Assembly (NCBI GenBank): GCA_034437895.1
Contig: DAOTTO010000270.1
Location: 1 to 6,994, forward strand
DNA from: JANRLJ01 sp034437895
Lineage (GTDB): Bacteria; Chloroflexota; Anaerolineae; Aggregatilineales; Phototrophicaceae
Length of the DNA stretch: 6,994 nt
Reading direction: 5' to 3'
In this document: positions 6,034 through 6,994 of the stretch, one piece after another
How positions within the stretch are numbered: the first letter of the stretch is position 1
How the letters are laid out: every line of letters begins with the position of its first letter
Notes under the pieces: model-generated
What the model was told of the DNA's origin: nothing
Database searches by the model: none
What the model saw: only the letters and a program-made list of their open reading frames with translations
Program-made: the position numbers and the translations under genes

Positions 6034-6462
6034 ATGGCTGCTTATCAACAGACCCTAATAATCGGGAATGTGGGTAGAGATCCCGAAATGCGTTATTTGC
6101 AATCAGGCGTTGCTGTCGTGTCGTTTTCGGTTGCCGTAACTGAGAAGTGGACTGACCGTAACAATAACGAGCGCAAAGAGAAAACGACCTGGTACCGCGT
6201 CTCGGCTTGGCGTGGCTTGGCGGAAACTGTTAATACCTATGTTAAGAAGGGTATGCAGATCATGGTTGTTGGCAGCGTCGAAGCACGAGGCTATTTAGAC
6301 AGTTCAGGCCAGCCTGCTGCATCTCTGGAATTAACAGCCCGCGACATTCAATTTTTGAGTCGAGCAGATGGGCAAGGCGGCGGCGGGCAGCAAGGGAACG
6401 GGCAACAAGGCGATTATGAGGATTTCCGTCCGCCTTCTAATGTAGATGACATCCCCTTCTAA
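6034..6462 (+). CDS. ssb: Single-stranded DNA-binding protein
   Basis: The 142-residue product coats single-stranded DNA during replication, repair and recombination. Residues about 5-110 form the OB-fold domain: QQTLIIGNVGRDPEMRY at the start, then VVSFSVAVTE, a charged loop (DRNNNERKEK), TTWYRVSAWRGLAE with Trp53 and Trp59, and GMQIMVVGSVEARGY. A Gly/Gln-rich flexible linker (about 113-126) leads to the acidic tip VDDIPF, the usual docking peptide for partner proteins. The length is close to that of compact bacterial SSBs. The ribosome site AGAGGAG (6017-6023) is 10 nt before the ATG. With its own promoter and a terminator right behind, it appears monocistronic, and is not next to rpsF and rpsR, its frequent partners. 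Confidence 0.96.
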   Translation: MAAYQQTLIIGNVGRDPEMRYLQSGVAVVSFSVAVTEKWTDRNNNERKEKTTWYRVSAWRGLAETVNTYVKKGMQIMVVGSVEARGYLDSSGQPAASLELTARDIQFLSRADGQGGGGQQGNGQQGDYEDFRPPSNVDDIPF

Positions 6463-6478
6463 ACATCCTTTCTACAGG

Positions 6479-6519
6479 ATAAAAATCGGGGCGGAGAATT
6501 TCTTTCGCCCCATTTTTAT
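6479..6519. terminator. Bidirectional intrinsic terminator between ssb and the convergent gene
   Basis: GGGGCG (6488-6493) pairs with CGCCCC (6506-6511) around a 12-base loop. ATAAAAAT (6479-6486) and ATTTTTAT (6512-6519) flank it and also pair, with one bulged C. Each strand therefore has a GC-rich stem followed by a T-rich tract. It lies 17 bp after the ssb stop and directly after the stop of the convergent glycosyltransferase remnant, so it can serve both. Confidence 0.85.
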
Positions 6520-6994
6520 CACCGCATCAGACTTTCAATAATCTCAACTGCGTTTTCAACGCCTTTTTCCGCACGGATTTTTTCCCCTAACACAGCGGCT
6601 TCTGTCTTAATTTTCTGATCGCTGACCAGTGTGCCTATTCCATGCGCCAGAGAATCAACCGTCAACTTATGGCGCGGTATTGGTTTTGTGCCAACGCCTA
6701 GTTCATATACACGCCGTCCCCAACAGGGTTGATCGCTCATGTGGGGTATAATCATCGTCGGCACTAGCCCATAGTCCGGCGGCTGTCGTCCCTGCGCCCC
6801 CATGATGTACAACCCCTGCCATACGCGGAAAAAGCCAATCGTGCGGCGCTTTATCCAACATCATAATTGTCCCTAGCAAATTAATCGGGGGCGATTTGCT
6901 CCAACCGCTGCTGATGATCCCGCGCTGGCCTGTTTTGGCTAATGCCGCGACAATCATCTCGACAGTTTGTTCTGGCCGACTGCTGGACATACTG
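6519..6994 (-). pseudogene. UGT/MGT-family glycosyltransferase, C-terminal part with a frameshift (runs off the right edge)
   Basis: Two minus-strand frames each carry half of one C-terminal domain. From the edge to about 6766 the reading includes SMSSSRPEQT, ISSGW, APHDWLFPRM and the nucleotide-sugar-binding motif VVHHGGAGTTAAGL. From 6764 to the TGA at 6521-6519 a second frame continues with VPTMIIPHMSDQP, CWGRRVYELGVG and PIPRHKLT. This is the order seen in intact family members (HHGGAGTT...AG.P...P...DQPFWG), which transfer sugars to sterols, lipids or macrolide-like acceptors. The frames meet at GCT-A-GTG near 6765, so one base too many or two too few separates them. Without the shift the first frame reads on as WASADDDYTP, unlike the family, and stops at 6703. 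The ATG at 6990 is internal, being part of the usual GSM motif, and not the start. A sequencing or assembly error is a real alternative to a decayed gene. Confidence 0.8.

Noticed and set aside
6703..6990. Stand-alone 95-codon gene starting at the ATG at 6990
   Set aside because: The ATG is the methionine of the family's internal GSM motif and a preceding Ser codon is still visible at the edge; the frame is part of a longer broken glycosyltransferase.

Overview
The window looks like a chromosomal piece of a Chloroflexota bacterium, probably Anaerolineae-like. The basis is moderate GC, Chloroflexota-style solute-binding and FtsX-type permease proteins, a UGT-type glycosyltransferase, a DUF4037-like remnant, and G-rich palindromic repeats of the kind scattered through such genomes. 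This placement is inference from gene style, not a database match.

Left part, minus strand (1-4381): a long FtsX-like ABC permease open reading frame runs off the left edge (1-1505). Upstream of it on the same strand lies a secreted 887-residue protein (1718-4381) made of two full-length solute-binding-protein modules in tandem, joined by a Pro/Thr linker. A 212-bp gap with a strong hairpin and a candidate promoter separates the two genes, so they may or may not be co-transcribed.

Middle intergenic region (4382-4881): this 500-bp divergent region holds a 17-bp near-palindrome in front of the solute-binding gene. It also holds a 183-bp MITE-like element (4621-4803) with imperfect 17-bp terminal inverted repeats, a perfect flanking direct repeat (TATTTA) and two internal G-rich palindromes in opposite orientation. 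A copy of the same G-rich palindrome sits in frame inside the permease gene (981-1024).

Right part: on the plus strand is a carbon-nitrogen hydrolase of the nitrilase superfamily (4882-5721) with an intact Glu-Lys-Cys triad. It is followed by what looks like the fossil of a DUF4037-type gene, whose first ~24 and last ~23 codons are joined out of frame (5740-5884). A single-stranded DNA-binding protein gene (ssb, 6034-6462) follows, with its own extended -10 promoter and a clear terminator. Convergent to it on the minus strand is the C-terminal part of a UGT/MGT-family glycosyltransferase (6519-6994), broken by a frameshift near 6765 and running off the right edge.

No tRNA, rRNA, CRISPR array or defence system was seen. 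The most interesting features are the MITE-like element and its coding-sequence relative, the tandem solute-binding protein, and two decayed genes.
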